The notes under the pieces were generated by a model that was given only the letters and a program-made list of their open reading frames with translations, was not told the origin of the DNA and did no database searches. From positions 1 to 64,000 of the forward strand of contig JAJDUK010000089.1 of assembly GCA_022826665.1 (NCBI GenBank): DNA of 64,000 nucleotides. The letters are read 5' to 3'. This DNA comes from Alphaproteobacteria bacterium. Its GTDB lineage: Bacteria; Pseudomonadota; Alphaproteobacteria; UBA828. Of the stretch, positions 36,851 through 45,763 are shown one piece after another (positions within the stretch are counted from its first letter, which is position 1; each line of letters begins with the position of its first letter). The position numbers were made by a program, and so were the translations under genes.

Positions 36851-38788
36851 ATGGTGGACGTGCAGATCGAGCGGCCGACCACGTCCGTCACGGACGATGC
36901 GGCGGCGCTCGCCGAGTCGGGCGTCTCGCTGGAACGCGGCGTCGCGACGCTGCGCGCGGCGCTGGGGACGATGCCGGCAGGCGCTGGCGTCTACTGCATG
37001 CGCGACCGGCACGAGAAGCCGCTCTACGTCGGCAAGGCCAAGAGCCTGCGCAAGCGCGTCGCGACCTACGTCAACGTCCGCACGCTGCCGGTCCGCCTGC
37101 AGCGCATGATCGCAGCCACGACGTCGGTCGAGGTGATCACGACCGAGGGTGAGGTCGAGGCGCTGCTGCTCGAAAGCAACCTGATCAAGCGGCTCAAGCC
37201 GCACTACAACATCCTGCTCCGGGACGACAAGTCGTTCCCCTACATCTTGCTTCGCCGGGGCCACACCTGGCCGCAGATCACCAAGTACCGCGGCGCCAAG
37301 AGCGCAGAGGGCGACTACTTCGGCCCGTTCGCCTCGGCGGGCGCGGTGAACCTCACGATCAACGCGCTGCAGCGGGCGTTCCCGCTGCGGTCCTGCTCCG
37401 ATTCGGTGCTGGAGAGCCGCACCCGGCCCTGCCTGCAGTACCAGATCAAGCGCTGCACCGCGCCCTGCGTCGGCCGCATCAGCAAGGCCGACTACGACGT
37501 GCTGGTGGAGGAGGCGCGGTCCTTCCTCGCCGGGCGCAGCAGGCAGGTCCAGAGCCGGCTGACCGAGCGGATGACCGCGGCGAGCGACGCGCTGGAATTC
37601 GAGACCGCCGCCGCCTACCGCGACCGCATCAAGGCGCTCGCCCACATCCAGATGCGCCAGGGCATCAACCTGCCCACCATGGACGATGCCGATGTCGTCG
37701 CGATACACGACGAGGCCGGCCAGGCCTGCGTGCAGGTCTTCTTCTTCCGCTCCGGCCAGAACTATGGCAACCGGGCGTTCTTCCCGCGTCACGGGGCGGA
37801 CGAGACGGCCGAGGCGATCCTCCGCGCCTTCATCGGGCAGTTCTACAGCGCGCGGGAAGCGCCGCCGCTGGTCCTGGTCAACCGGTCGCTGGTGGAGGCC
37901 CCGCTGCTCGCCGAGGCGCTGACGGTCCGGGCCGGGCGGCGGGTCAGGCTGCATCGCCCGCAGCGCGGCGAGAAGCGCAAGCTGGTGGAGGACGCCGAGC
38001 GCAACGCCCGCGAAGCGCTCGCCCGCAGACTCGGCGAGAGCACGGCCCAGCGGCGCCTGCTGGAGAGCCTGGCCCAGAAGTTCGGGCTGGAGAGCGCGCC
38101 GGAGCGGATCGAGGTCTACGACAACAGCCACATATCGGGCACCGATGCGGTCGGTAGCCTGATCGTCGCGGGGCCGGACGGCTTCATCAAGAACGCCTAC
38201 CGCAAGTTCACGATCCGGTCCGTGGCAGCGGCGGAGGACCCTGCCGCGCCCGGCGACGACTACGCCATGATGCGCGAGGTGCTGGCCCGGCGCTTCTCCC
38301 GCCTGATCAAGGAGGACCCCGGCCGCGCGGGCGAATCGTGGCCGGACCTGGTGCTGATCGACGGGGGCGCCGGCCAGCTGGGCGAGGCGCGCCGGGTGTT
38401 CGCCGACCTCGGCATCGCCGACCTCGCGGTCGCCGCGATCGCCAAGGGGCCGGAGCGCAACGCCGGCCGCGAGCGCATCTTCCTGCCCGACAGGCCGCCG
38501 GTCTCGCTCGGCGCGCGCGAGCCGCTGCTCTACTTCCTGCAGCGCCTGCGGGACGAGGCGCATCGCTTCGCCATCGGCACCCACCGGGCCAAGCGCGCCA
38601 AGGCCCGCGCCCGCTCGGCGCTGGACGAGATTCCGGGCGTCGGCCCCCGCCGCAAGAAGGCGCTGCTGCACCGCTTCGGCTCGGCGCGAGGGGTGAGCCA
38701 GGCGGGCCTCGCCGATCTGGAGACCGTGGACGGCATATCGAGCACGGTCGCGCGCGCGATCCATGACCACTTCCGCGCCGATCATTAG
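36851..38788 (+). CDS. uvrC: Excinuclease ABC subunit C
   Basis: UvrC makes both incisions in nucleotide excision repair. The 645-residue product has the N-terminal GIY-YIG nuclease (GVYCMRD at 46, YVGKAKSLRKR at 59), four cysteines spaced C-x11-C-x7-C-x3-C (from CSDSVLES to APC) like the iron-sulfur site reported for UvrC, a UVR motif (AFEFETAAAYRDRIKAL-like), the RNase-H-like C-terminal nuclease with VYDNSHISG and LVLIDGGAGQL, and a helix-hairpin-helix end (LDEIPGVGPRRKKALL). The ATG at 36851 gives normal length; earlier in-frame starts lack similarity. Its end overlaps pgsA by 26 bases. Confidence 0.96.
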   Translation: MVDVQIERPTTSVTDDAAALAESGVSLERGVATLRAALGTMPAGAGVYCMRDRHEKPLYVGKAKSLRKRVATYVNVRTLPVRLQRMIAATTSVEVITTEGEVEALLLESNLIKRLKPHYNILLRDDKSFPYILLRRGHTWPQITKYRGAKSAEGDYFGPFASAGAVNLTINALQRAFPLRSCSDSVLESRTRPCLQYQIKRCTAPCVGRISKADYDVLVEEARSFLAGRSRQVQSRLTERMTAASDALEFETAAAYRDRIKALAHIQMRQGINLPTMDDADVVAIHDEAGQACVQVFFFRSGQNYGNRAFFPRHGADETAEAILRAFIGQFYSAREAPPLVLVNRSLVEAPLLAEALTVRAGRRVRLHRPQRGEKRKLVEDAERNAREALARRLGESTAQRRLLESLAQKFGLESAPERIEVYDNSHISGTDAVGSLIVAGPDGFIKNAYRKFTIRSVAAAEDPAAPGDDYAMMREVLARRFSRLIKEDPGRAGESWPDLVLIDGGAGQLGEARRVFADLGIADLAVAAIAKGPERNAGRERIFLPDRPPVSLGAREPLLYFLQRLRDEAHRFAIGTHRAKRAKARARSALDEIPGVGPRRKKALLHRFGSARGVSQAGLADLETVDGISSTVARAIHDHFRADH

Positions 38789-39413
38789 GGGCGCCGAGGT
38801 CTCGGAGTCCGTGACGGAGGCCGACCCGCTTCGTGTCGCGAGCTGGCCCAACGCGGTCACCGGGCTCCGCATCGTCATGGTACCCGTGCTCGTCGGCTCG
38901 TTCTTCGTCGCCGGTGCGAGCGGACTCTGGCTCGGCTTCGCGGTCTTCGCGGCGGCAGCGCTCAGCGACTTCTTCGACGGCTGGCTGGCGCGCAGGCTCG
39001 ATCAACATTCGCTGCTGGGACGGATTCTCGATCCCATCGCCGACAAGCTCCTGGTCGCGGCGGCGCTGGTGATGCTGGCGACCGAAGGGCGCGCGCCGGT
39101 GATCGCCGTGGTGGCGATTCTCGCCCGTGAATTCCTGATTGCCGGGCTGCGAGAGGCGCTCGCCGGCAAGGTGGCGCTCCCGGTTCAGCCGCTCGCCAAG
39201 TGGAAGACCGCGGCGCAGATGGTCGCCATCGCGCTGCTGCTGCTGGCCCCGGCCATCGCGCCCTGGCTGACCGAAGCCACAGGCGCAGGGCTCGCGACCG
39301 CCGGCGAAGGGCTGCTCTGGCTCGCGGCAGTGCTGACCTGGGCCAGCGCGATCGGCTATGTTCGGGGCGCCGTGCGCGGCCTGCGGGCGGCACGGCCAGA
39401 ACGGGAGGAGTAG
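38763..39413 (+). CDS. pgsA: CDP-diacylglycerol--glycerol-3-phosphate 3-phosphatidyltransferase
   Basis: PgsA makes phosphatidylglycerophosphate, the first step to phosphatidylglycerol and cardiolipin, in the inner membrane. The 216-residue protein has the CDP-alcohol transferase motif DG-x2-AR-x8-G-x3-D-x3-D as DGWLARRLDQHSLLGRILDPIAD, and several hydrophobic segments. A polar stretch of about 25 residues precedes the WPNAVTGLRIVMVPVL start of the fold. It overlaps the end of uvrC, the usual alphaproteobacterial pair. Confidence 0.94.
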   Translation: MTTSAPIIRGAEVSESVTEADPLRVASWPNAVTGLRIVMVPVLVGSFFVAGASGLWLGFAVFAAAALSDFFDGWLARRLDQHSLLGRILDPIADKLLVAAALVMLATEGRAPVIAVVAILAREFLIAGLREALAGKVALPVQPLAKWKTAAQMVAIALLLLAPAIAPWLTEATGAGLATAGEGLLWLAAVLTWASAIGYVRGAVRGLRAARPEREE

Positions 39414-39962
39414 GTGCGGCGGTTCGGGGTCACGGGGCTGAGCGACAGCGGCAAGACCACGCTGGTTTGCCGGCTGCTGCCGCGGCTGCGCGCGCGGGGC
39501 TTGCGCGTCGCCACGGTGAAGCATGCCCACCACGGCTTCGACCTGCTGCCCGAGGGCCATCCCGCCCACACGTGGCGGGCTGCCGGCGCCCGCGACATCG
39601 TGCTGGCAGGCTCGGATCGCCTCGCCCACCTGCGCGAGACTGGCGATGACGGCGAGCCGCCGCTGGACCGCCTGCTCGAACGCCTGGAGCCGGCCGACCT
39701 CGTGCTGATCGAGGGCTACAAGCGGGGCGGCCACGACAAGATCGAGGTGCGGCGCGGCGCGAGCGGGGCGCCGCTTCTCGCTGCGGCGGACCCCACCGTC
39801 GTCGCCATCGCGAGCGACCGGCCGGTGCCGGCGGCGGCTGCGCTCGGGCGCCGGGTGCCGGTCTTCGATATCGACGACGTGGATGGGATCGCCTCGTTCG
39901 TGGTGGCGCACTGCGGCGTTGCGGAGAGCGACGAGCCGATGTTGGCCCATGGCACAGCTTAG
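39414..39962 (+). CDS. mobB: Molybdopterin-guanine dinucleotide biosynthesis protein MobB
   Basis: MobB is a GTP-binding partner in molybdenum-cofactor maturation. The 182-residue product has the P-loop LSDSGKTTLVCRL (9-21), VATVKHAHHGFDL, and DLVLIEGYKRGGHDKIEVRR, the MobB signature with the lysine and glycine-rich region. The GTG start at 39414 directly follows the pgsA stop. It overlaps moeA by 14 bases. In other alphaproteobacteria pgsA is usually followed by moaD, so mobB and moeA look inserted or shuffled. Confidence 0.92.
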   Translation: MRRFGVTGLSDSGKTTLVCRLLPRLRARGLRVATVKHAHHGFDLLPEGHPAHTWRAAGARDIVLAGSDRLAHLRETGDDGEPPLDRLLERLEPADLVLIEGYKRGGHDKIEVRRGASGAPLLAAADPTVVAIASDRPVPAAAALGRRVPVFDIDDVDGIASFVVAHCGVAESDEPMLAHGTA

Positions 39963-41205
39963 CGACGACTGCTTCGCCTTCGGCGGCGCGCTGACTCCGG
40001 CGGCGGAGGCGCTGGCACAGCTGGAGAGCATCGTCCATCCCATCGCCGAGACCGAGACCGTCGACCTGCGCGCGGCCAATGGGCGCATCCTGGCGGAGAC
40101 CGTCGTCTCGGAACGCGCGGTGCCGCCGCACGACAACGCCGCCGTCGACGGCTACGCGGTCTACTTCGACGACCTCAACGCGGCAGACGACACGCGCCTG
40201 CCCTGCACCGGACGCGCTGCCGCCGGGCACCCCCTCGGGCGGTCCGCCGAGCGGGGCGAGGCGATCCGCGTCTTCACCGGCGCGCCGATGCCTGCGGGGC
40301 CCGATACCGTGCTGATGCAGGAGGATTGCCGGGTCGACGGCGACGCCGTCGTCGTGCCGCCCGGGATCAAGCGCGGCGCCAACCGTCGGAACGCAGGCGA
40401 GGACATCGCGCCCGGCACCACCATCCTCACCGCCGGCCGGGCCTTGCGCCCGCAGGATGTCGGCCTCGCCGCCTCCATCGGACGCACCGAGCTCCTGGTC
40501 TTCCGGCGGCTCAGGGTGGCGATCTTCTCCACCGGCGACGAGGTCTACGAGCCGGGCGTGGCGCTCGGCGAGGGCGGCATCTACGACTCCAACCGCTACG
40601 TCATCGCCGGCCTCGCGGAGCGGCTCGGCTGCGCCCTCACCGACATGGGCATCCTGCCGGACAGGCTCGACGCGATCGTGGGCGCGCTGGCCGAGCGCAG
40701 CCGCGATCACGACCTGCTGCTCACCTCCGGCGGCATGTCGACCGGCGACGAGGATCACGTCAAGGCAGCGGTGGAGGCGCTCGGCCACCTGCATTTCTGG
40801 CGCCTCGCCATCCGGCCGGGGCGCCCCATCGCTCTCGGCCAGGTCGGTCGCGTGCCCTTCATCGGGCTCCCAGGCAACCCGGTGGCCGTCATGGTCACCT
40901 TCCTGCGCTTCGCGCGCCCGCTGATCCTGCGCCTCGGCGGCTGCACCGAAGTGGAGCCCGCGCACTATCGGGTGCCGGCGGCCTTCGACTACAAGAAGAA
41001 GCGGGGGCGACGCGAATGGCTGCGGGCGCGGCTCTCGGCGCGGCCGGACGGCACCCTCGGGGCGGAGAAATTCGCCCGCGACGGCGCCGGAATCCTCACA
41101 TCCGCGGTCTTCGCCGACGGGTTGATCGAGCTGCCTGAAGACCTCACCTCGCTCAGCGTAGGCACGATGGTGGACTTTCTCCCGTTCAACGAGATGTACC
41201 GATGA
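39949..41205 (+). CDS. moeA: Molybdopterin molybdenumtransferase MoeA
   Basis: MoeA inserts molybdate into adenylated molybdopterin. The 418-residue protein has the domain order of MoeA: RILAETVVSERAVPPHDNAAVDGYAV early, IRVFTGAPMPAGPDTVLMQED, RRNAGEDIAPGTTIL, then the MogA-like domain with VAIFSTGDEV, GGIYDSNRYVIAG, and LLLTSGGMSTGDEDHVK, and a C-terminal domain with GLPGNPVAVMVTF. The ATG at 39949 gives the right start; it overlaps mobB by 14 bases and moaD by four. Confidence 0.95.
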   Translation: MAQLSDDCFAFGGALTPAAEALAQLESIVHPIAETETVDLRAANGRILAETVVSERAVPPHDNAAVDGYAVYFDDLNAADDTRLPCTGRAAAGHPLGRSAERGEAIRVFTGAPMPAGPDTVLMQEDCRVDGDAVVVPPGIKRGANRRNAGEDIAPGTTILTAGRALRPQDVGLAASIGRTELLVFRRLRVAIFSTGDEVYEPGVALGEGGIYDSNRYVIAGLAERLGCALTDMGILPDRLDAIVGALAERSRDHDLLLTSGGMSTGDEDHVKAAVEALGHLHFWRLAIRPGRPIALGQVGRVPFIGLPGNPVAVMVTFLRFARPLILRLGGCTEVEPAHYRVPAAFDYKKKRGRREWLRARLSARPDGTLGAEKFARDGAGILTSAVFADGLIELPEDLTSLSVGTMVDFLPFNEMYR

Positions 41206-41462
41206 CATTGCTTTACTTTGCCTGGGTCCGGGAACGGATCGGCCGTGATTCAGAGGAGATCGCGCTTCCCGCCGATGTGCAGACGGTGGCGGCATTGCTC
41301 GACTGGCTGCGCAGCCGCGGCGGCGGCTATGCCCAGGCGCTCGAAGACTTGTCGGTGATTCGTGTCGCAGTCAATCAGGAGTTCGCCGGGCCGGATCACG
41401 CGGTGGCCGACGGCGACGAAATCGCGCTCTTCCCGCCGGTGACGGGCGGAGCCCGGCCGTGA
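41202..41462 (+). CDS. moaD: Molybdopterin synthase sulfur carrier MoaD with three extra C-terminal residues
   Basis: MoaD carries the thiocarboxylate sulfur on a C-terminal Gly-Gly. The 86-residue product has the ubiquitin-like pattern LLYFAWVRERIGRDSEEI, VAALLDWLRSRG, and DGDEIALFPPVTGG. In nearly all relatives the protein ends at GG; here three residues, ARP, follow before the TGA. The tail would block adenylation by MoeB unless it is removed. The reading frame through the tail is clear: GGC GGA GCC CGG CCG TGA. It overlaps moaE by four bases. Confidence 0.92.
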   Translation: MTLLYFAWVRERIGRDSEEIALPADVQTVAALLDWLRSRGGGYAQALEDLSVIRVAVNQEFAGPDHAVADGDEIALFPPVTGGARP

Positions 41463-41923
41463 TCCGGGTCCAGCGCGAGGACTTCGACATCGGCGCCGAG
41501 ATCGAGGCGCTGACGGGCGGCAACGATCAGATCGGTGCCGTCGCGTCGTTCGTCGGCATCACCCGCGCCGATGCGGGCGCCGCCGCCGGCGACGCGGTGA
41601 CCGCGATGACGCTGGAGCACTACCCGGCGATGACCGAGAAGCAGCTCGCGGACATCGAGGCCGAGGCGTGCCGGCGCTGGGAGCTCACCGCGTCGCTGAT
41701 CGTCCACCGTTATGGCCGGCTGGAGCCCGGCGACCGCATCGTGCTCGTGGTGACTGCCGCGGCGCACCGCCGCGCCGCGCTCGATGCCTGCGCCTTCCTC
41801 ATCGACTGGCTCAAGACCAAAGCGCCGTTCTGGAAGCGCGAGGAGACCGCCGAGGGTGACCGCTGGGTCGCGGCGCGCGACGCGGACGACCGCGCCGCCG
41901 AGCGCTGGCACAGCGGGTCATAA
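41459..41923 (+). CDS. moaE: Molybdopterin synthase catalytic subunit MoaE
   Basis: MoaE forms the heterotetramer with MoaD that turns precursor Z into molybdopterin. The 154-residue product has GAVASFVGITRAD, MTLEHYPAMTEKQLADIEAEA, LIVHRYGRLEPGDRIVLVVTAAAHRRAALDAC and TKAPFWKREET, which include the conserved lysine and arginine residues. The GTG start overlaps the moaD stop as GTGA. The DNA just after it becomes less GC-rich. Confidence 0.95.
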   Translation: MIRVQREDFDIGAEIEALTGGNDQIGAVASFVGITRADAGAAAGDAVTAMTLEHYPAMTEKQLADIEAEACRRWELTASLIVHRYGRLEPGDRIVLVVTAAAHRRAALDACAFLIDWLKTKAPFWKREETAEGDRWVAARDADDRAAERWHSGS

Positions 41924-41986
41924 TCTGACTACCGAACCTTCAAACAACGAAACACCTGCTCGTCACAGTTAGCACCCCCAGTTCTC

Positions 41987-42931
41987 ATGTCGGTTGTTGA
42001 GCGAATTCTGGTTATCAAGCATGGCGCGCTCGGGGATTGGGTCCTCGCCACGGGATGCTTCGCGGCGATCCGCCGCCATCATCCGTCTGCACGCATCACC
42101 CTGCTGACGACGCCCGCCTTTGCCGAATTGGGCGGGCGTTGCGGCTGGTTCGACGAGGTTTGGACGGACGAACGTCCGAGCATTCTGGCCGATCCCCTGG
42201 CGTGGATCAGGTTACGCAGGCGCCTGATCGAAGGTGAATTCCTGCGCGTCTATGACCTCCAGACATCGAGCCGCACCGGGCATTACTTTCGTATGCTGCC
42301 GCGCCGCTGCCGCCCCGAATGGTCGGGGACCGCCTCCGGCTGCTCGCACCCGCATCGCAATCCCCAACGGCCGTTCATGCACACGCTAGAGCGTCTGGCG
42401 GAACAACTCGGCATCGCCGGCATTGGGGACGTGCCGGCACCCACTCTCGAGTGGCTGGATGCCGATATCGACGCGTTGGCACCACCCGGCGCCTTCGCGC
42501 TCATCGTGCCGGGGGGATCGGCACACCGGCCGGAAAAGCGCTGGCCGTCCCGGCGGTTTGCCGACCTCGCCCGGCTCTTGTCCGCACGCGGCATGATCCC
42601 CGTCCTGATCGGCGCGGAGGCCGAGGCGTCGGTACTCGATGACATCGCGGGACACGTGCCAAGAGCAACTAATTTGGGCGGTCGCACCAGCCTGGGTCAG
42701 GTCGCCGCCCTAGCGCGACGCGCGATGTGCGCCGTGGGCAACGACACGGGTCCCATCCATATCGCTGCCACGGTCGGTTGCCCCACCGTTGCGCTATTCG
42801 GCGCCGGCTCTGACCCCATCCAATACGGGCCGCGCGGAGAGGCGGTAGAGGTCCTGCGTCGCGTGCCGCTGGCGAGCCTGCCTGTCGCCGAAGTCATCGC
42901 CGCGGCCGAGCGGATTGCGGCGCGCGCCTGA
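41987..42931 (+). CDS. Glycosyltransferase family 9 (heptosyltransferase-like)
   Basis: Family-9 enzymes add ADP-heptose or related sugars to lipid A-core. The 314-residue protein starts RILVIKHGALGDWVLATGCFAAIRRHHP, the family's N-terminal signature, and has LIVPGGSAHRPEKRWPSRRFADLARLL and the VGNDTGPIHIAATVGCPTVALFG motif. The sugar and acceptor are unknown. It lies 63 bases after moaE and seven bases before the ligase-like gene, in a lower-GC pair with different codon use from its neighbours. Confidence 0.88.
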   Translation: MSVVERILVIKHGALGDWVLATGCFAAIRRHHPSARITLLTTPAFAELGGRCGWFDEVWTDERPSILADPLAWIRLRRRLIEGEFLRVYDLQTSSRTGHYFRMLPRRCRPEWSGTASGCSHPHRNPQRPFMHTLERLAEQLGIAGIGDVPAPTLEWLDADIDALAPPGAFALIVPGGSAHRPEKRWPSRRFADLARLLSARGMIPVLIGAEAEASVLDDIAGHVPRATNLGGRTSLGQVAALARRAMCAVGNDTGPIHIAATVGCPTVALFGAGSDPIQYGPRGEAVEVLRRVPLASLPVAEVIAAAERIAARA

Positions 42932-42937
42932 CAGACC

Positions 42938-44194
42938 ATGAGTCGCGAAATGACCCCGTCCACTTTGAGCAGCGGCGAAGAACACCCTAGAACCAGAGCT
43001 GGGTCAGGAACGCTCCTGAACGGCATCTTTCGCGCGTTTGCCCTGTTGCTGCCGATCGTCAGCGTCGCAGCGCCCAAAGGCACCGTGGTGCTTCTGCTGC
43101 TCGCGGCGGCCCTCGCCGTTCCGACCTATTGGTGGGCGAACAGGCGAATCCCGATTCCCGATTTGAGGATTGCGATCGCCCTTGCGCTATTCGTCGCGTG
43201 GTGTGCGATCGCCTCCACCTGGAATGTCGACGCCGCACGCTCTCTTGGGCTCGCGCTCCGCATTGCCGTGATCCTCGCGGGCGGCATGGTGCTGTTCCCT
43301 GTCGCGGCCGCATTGGACGGAGCCGTGAGGAGAGAGATCGGCCGATGGCTCGTCGTCGGGTTAGGCCTGAGCCTTGCTTTCGTGGCCGTGGAGACGGGGC
43401 TCGACTATCCGGTGCTTCGATTGTTCAAGACGGCGGAACCCGGAAAAGAGGCGGTCTGGTTCAATCGTGGCGCTGTTGCGATGGCGATGATTGTCTGGCC
43501 GGTGACCGTCCATCTCTGGAAGGGAAGGCTTGGCTGGAAGGCCCTCTTTGTTCCCGTTTTTCTCGGAACCGCTTCACTATTTCTGGAAAGTGAGTCAGCG
43601 ACGCTCGGCTTCGCCGCGGGCGTCGCGGTCGTACTGTTGGCCGTCATTCATCGCAAGGCCGGCCGGACGATCACCATTGCGGCAACCCTTTTGGCGTTCG
43701 TCGCAATGCCTTTCGTAGCTCTGGAATTGCACAATCGTGGGTGGCACCGGGCGGACTGGCTGCCCGCATCGGCCCAGCACCGCGTCGAGATTTGGGACTT
43801 CACCGTCCAGCGTATCGCCGAGAAACCCGTATTCGGGTGGGGCTTCGACGGTTCTCGTCACATGGGATCGTTGTTCCCTGCACCTAGCGACACCGGTCGC
43901 GACGTCGCGGCCTTGCACCCCCATAGCGCGCCGCTGGAAGTCATGCTCGAACTCGGCGCCGTCGGCGCCGTTGTCGCGCTCGCGTTACTGTGGCTCGTCG
44001 TGATGCGTTTAGACCGGGTATCCGACCACACACGGGTGTTCGGGCAGGCCCAATTCGTCGCCACAATGGCCATAGGCTCCGTTTCGCATGGCGCTTGGCA
44101 AAACTGGTGGCTCGCCCTGGTCGTTTCCGCAGCCCTTATGATTTCTCTCACCGCGGAACCAAGCGAGCCCAAGAACGCGATGGAAAACAGTTGA
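42938..44194 (+). CDS. O-antigen ligase-like membrane protein (WaaL/Wzy_C family)
   Basis: The 418-residue protein has about ten to twelve hydrophobic segments and a large periplasmic loop late in the chain (DWLPASAQHRVEIWDFTVQRIAEKPVFGWGFDGSRHMGS), whose H-RVEIWDF-x-GWG-x-H shape matches WaaL/Wzy polymerase-ligase proteins. It probably joins O-antigen to the lipid A-core or polymerises it. The ATG at 42938 follows the glycosyltransferase stop by seven bases. Base composition is clearly lower in GC than the surrounding genes. Confidence 0.82.
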   Translation: MSREMTPSTLSSGEEHPRTRAGSGTLLNGIFRAFALLLPIVSVAAPKGTVVLLLLAAALAVPTYWWANRRIPIPDLRIAIALALFVAWCAIASTWNVDAARSLGLALRIAVILAGGMVLFPVAAALDGAVRREIGRWLVVGLGLSLAFVAVETGLDYPVLRLFKTAEPGKEAVWFNRGAVAMAMIVWPVTVHLWKGRLGWKALFVPVFLGTASLFLESESATLGFAAGVAVVLLAVIHRKAGRTITIAATLLAFVAMPFVALELHNRGWHRADWLPASAQHRVEIWDFTVQRIAEKPVFGWGFDGSRHMGSLFPAPSDTGRDVAALHPHSAPLEVMLELGAVGAVVALALLWLVVMRLDRVSDHTRVFGQAQFVATMAIGSVSHGAWQNWWLALVVSAALMISLTAEPSEPKNAMENS

Positions 44195-44280
44195 GGTGAG
44201 GGCCCCAACCTCCAGGCCGGAATGACGTGTCAGGAAAGTCGCGGGAAACCCGCGCCCGCAGACAATGCAGACGCGCCGGC

Positions 44281-45162
44281 CTAATCCCGTGCGCGCACCG
44301 TCGTCGCGTAGTCCGCCATCAGTGTGCGGGTGACTGGCCCGACCTGGAAGTTGTGCTCGTCGATCGCGCCGACCGGCGTGACCTCAGCAGCGGTGCCGGT
44401 GAGGAAGATCTCGTCGCTCTTCGGGATTTCGTCGGGCATGATCGCGCGCTCGATCACCTCGTAACCGCGCTCTTCTGCGAGCTCGATGACCGTGCGCCGA
44501 GTAATCCCGTCCAGGAAGCAATCCGGCGACGGTGTGTGAATGACGCCGTCCTGGACGAGGAAGATGTTGGCGCCGGTCGCTTCGGAGACCTGTCCGCGCC
44601 AGTCGAGCATCAGTGCGTCGTGACAACCCTCCCGCTCGGCTTCGTGCTTGCTGAGGGTGCAGATCATGTAGAGCCCGGCGCATTTCGCCTTCACCGGTGC
44701 CGTATCCGGCGCCGGCCGGCGCCAGCGCGCGGTCTTCAGCTTAATGCCTCGCGTGACCGCGTCCTCGCCGAAATAGGCCGGCCACGCCCAGGCGGCGATC
44801 GCCACGTGTATCGTGTTGTGCTGCGCCGAAACGCCCATCATCTCGGCGCCGCGCCAGGCCACCGGCCGCACATAGCCGTCGCCGATGCCGAGCCTGTCGA
44901 CGACGAGCTTTGAGGCCTCCACCAGCGTCTCGCGGCTGTAGGGGATCTCGAAGCCCAGCGCGTCGGCGGAATCCAGCAGCCGCTGGGTGTGTTCCTCCAC
45001 CTTGAAGATGCGGCCGTCGTAGACCCGTTCGCCTTCGAACACGCAGCTCGCATAGTGCAGGCCGTGGCTCAGCACGTGCAGCTTCGCGTCGCGCCACGGC
45101 ACCAGCGCGCCGTTGTACCAGATGTCTCCGTCGCGATCGTCGTAGGGAATGAGGTCGGCCAT
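44281..45162 (-). CDS. ilvE: Branched-chain-amino-acid aminotransferase
   Basis: IlvE makes valine, leucine and isoleucine from their keto acids with PLP. The 293-residue product has the fold-type IV pattern: VLSHGLHYASCVFEGERVYDGRIF, the lysine in TAPVKAKCAGLYM that holds PLP, DALMLDWRGQVSEATGANIFLV and GTAAEVTPVGAID. The ATG at 45162 gives MADLIPYDDRDG; upstream sequence in frame is unrelated. It diverges from the MarR gene, a typical alphaproteobacterial neighbourhood. Confidence 0.94.
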   Translation of the reverse strand: MADLIPYDDRDGDIWYNGALVPWRDAKLHVLSHGLHYASCVFEGERVYDGRIFKVEEHTQRLLDSADALGFEIPYSRETLVEASKLVVDRLGIGDGYVRPVAWRGAEMMGVSAQHNTIHVAIAAWAWPAYFGEDAVTRGIKLKTARWRRPAPDTAPVKAKCAGLYMICTLSKHEAEREGCHDALMLDWRGQVSEATGANIFLVQDGVIHTPSPDCFLDGITRRTVIELAEERGYEVIERAIMPDEIPKSDEIFLTGTAAEVTPVGAIDEHNFQVGPVTRTLMADYATTVRARD

Positions 45163-45235
45163 GGCGCTCACGGATGGTCGGTGGGTGGTCAGAAAGCTGT
45201 TGCGCTCCCTATCATCGGCCTGCATATAAGTCAAC

Positions 45236-45718
45236 GTGACTGACGTAAAGGCCGGGCCCAATCCGCTCTATCTGCGTGAAGACCAGCTTCACGAGGCGAT
45301 GGAGCTGCTGTTCTTCGCCTATCGGGATTTTACGACCGAATGCGATGCAATCCTCGCGTCCCACGGCTTCGGGCGCGCACATCACCGGGTCGTCTATTTC
45401 GTCGGCCGCAATCCGGACATCTCGGTCACATCGCTGCTGGAAATCCTGAGGATCACCAAGCAAAGCCTGTCGCGGGTGCTCGGCCGGCTGGTGAGCGAGG
45501 GATTCGTGACGACCCGGCAGGACCCCGCCGACGGACGCCGCCGGTTGCTCGCCCTCACGGCGAAAGGCCGGAGTCTGGAGAGCCGCCTGTCCGCGACCCA
45601 GCGGGCCCGCATTGCCAAGGCTTACCGCAGCGCGGGCGGCGTCGCCGTGGAGGGATATCGGGAGGTGTTGATGGGAATCATCGACGAGGCTGACCGGCGC
45701 CGCTTCCACCGGCCCTGA
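45236..45718 (+). CDS. MarR family transcriptional regulator
   Basis: The 160-residue product is a winged-helix regulator of the MarR family: AHHRVVYFVGRNPDISVTSLLEILRITKQSLSRVLGRLV is the helix-turn-helix and the wing follows with GFVTTRQDPADGRRRLLALTAKGR. It starts with GTG at 45236, 73 bases from the divergent ilvE start, so it may regulate itself or ilvE. I did not see a clear operator. Confidence 0.9.
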   Translation: MTDVKAGPNPLYLREDQLHEAMELLFFAYRDFTTECDAILASHGFGRAHHRVVYFVGRNPDISVTSLLEILRITKQSLSRVLGRLVSEGFVTTRQDPADGRRRLLALTAKGRSLESRLSATQRARIAKAYRSAGGVAVEGYREVLMGIIDEADRRRFHRP

Positions 45719-45763
45719 GGCTGGCGTGTCGGATCGGCCCATCCGGCGAGGGACAATGCGTCG

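Noticed and set aside
36818-38878. A 686-residue minus-strand open frame opposite uvrC
   Set aside because: It is antisense to a clear uvrC gene and shows only the composition of high-GC antisense frames.
44240-44254. Six-pair hairpin (CGCGGG, AAA, CCCGCG) between the ligase-like gene and ilvE
   Set aside because: No U-run on either side, so I do not call it a terminator; it could be a minor stabilising hairpin.
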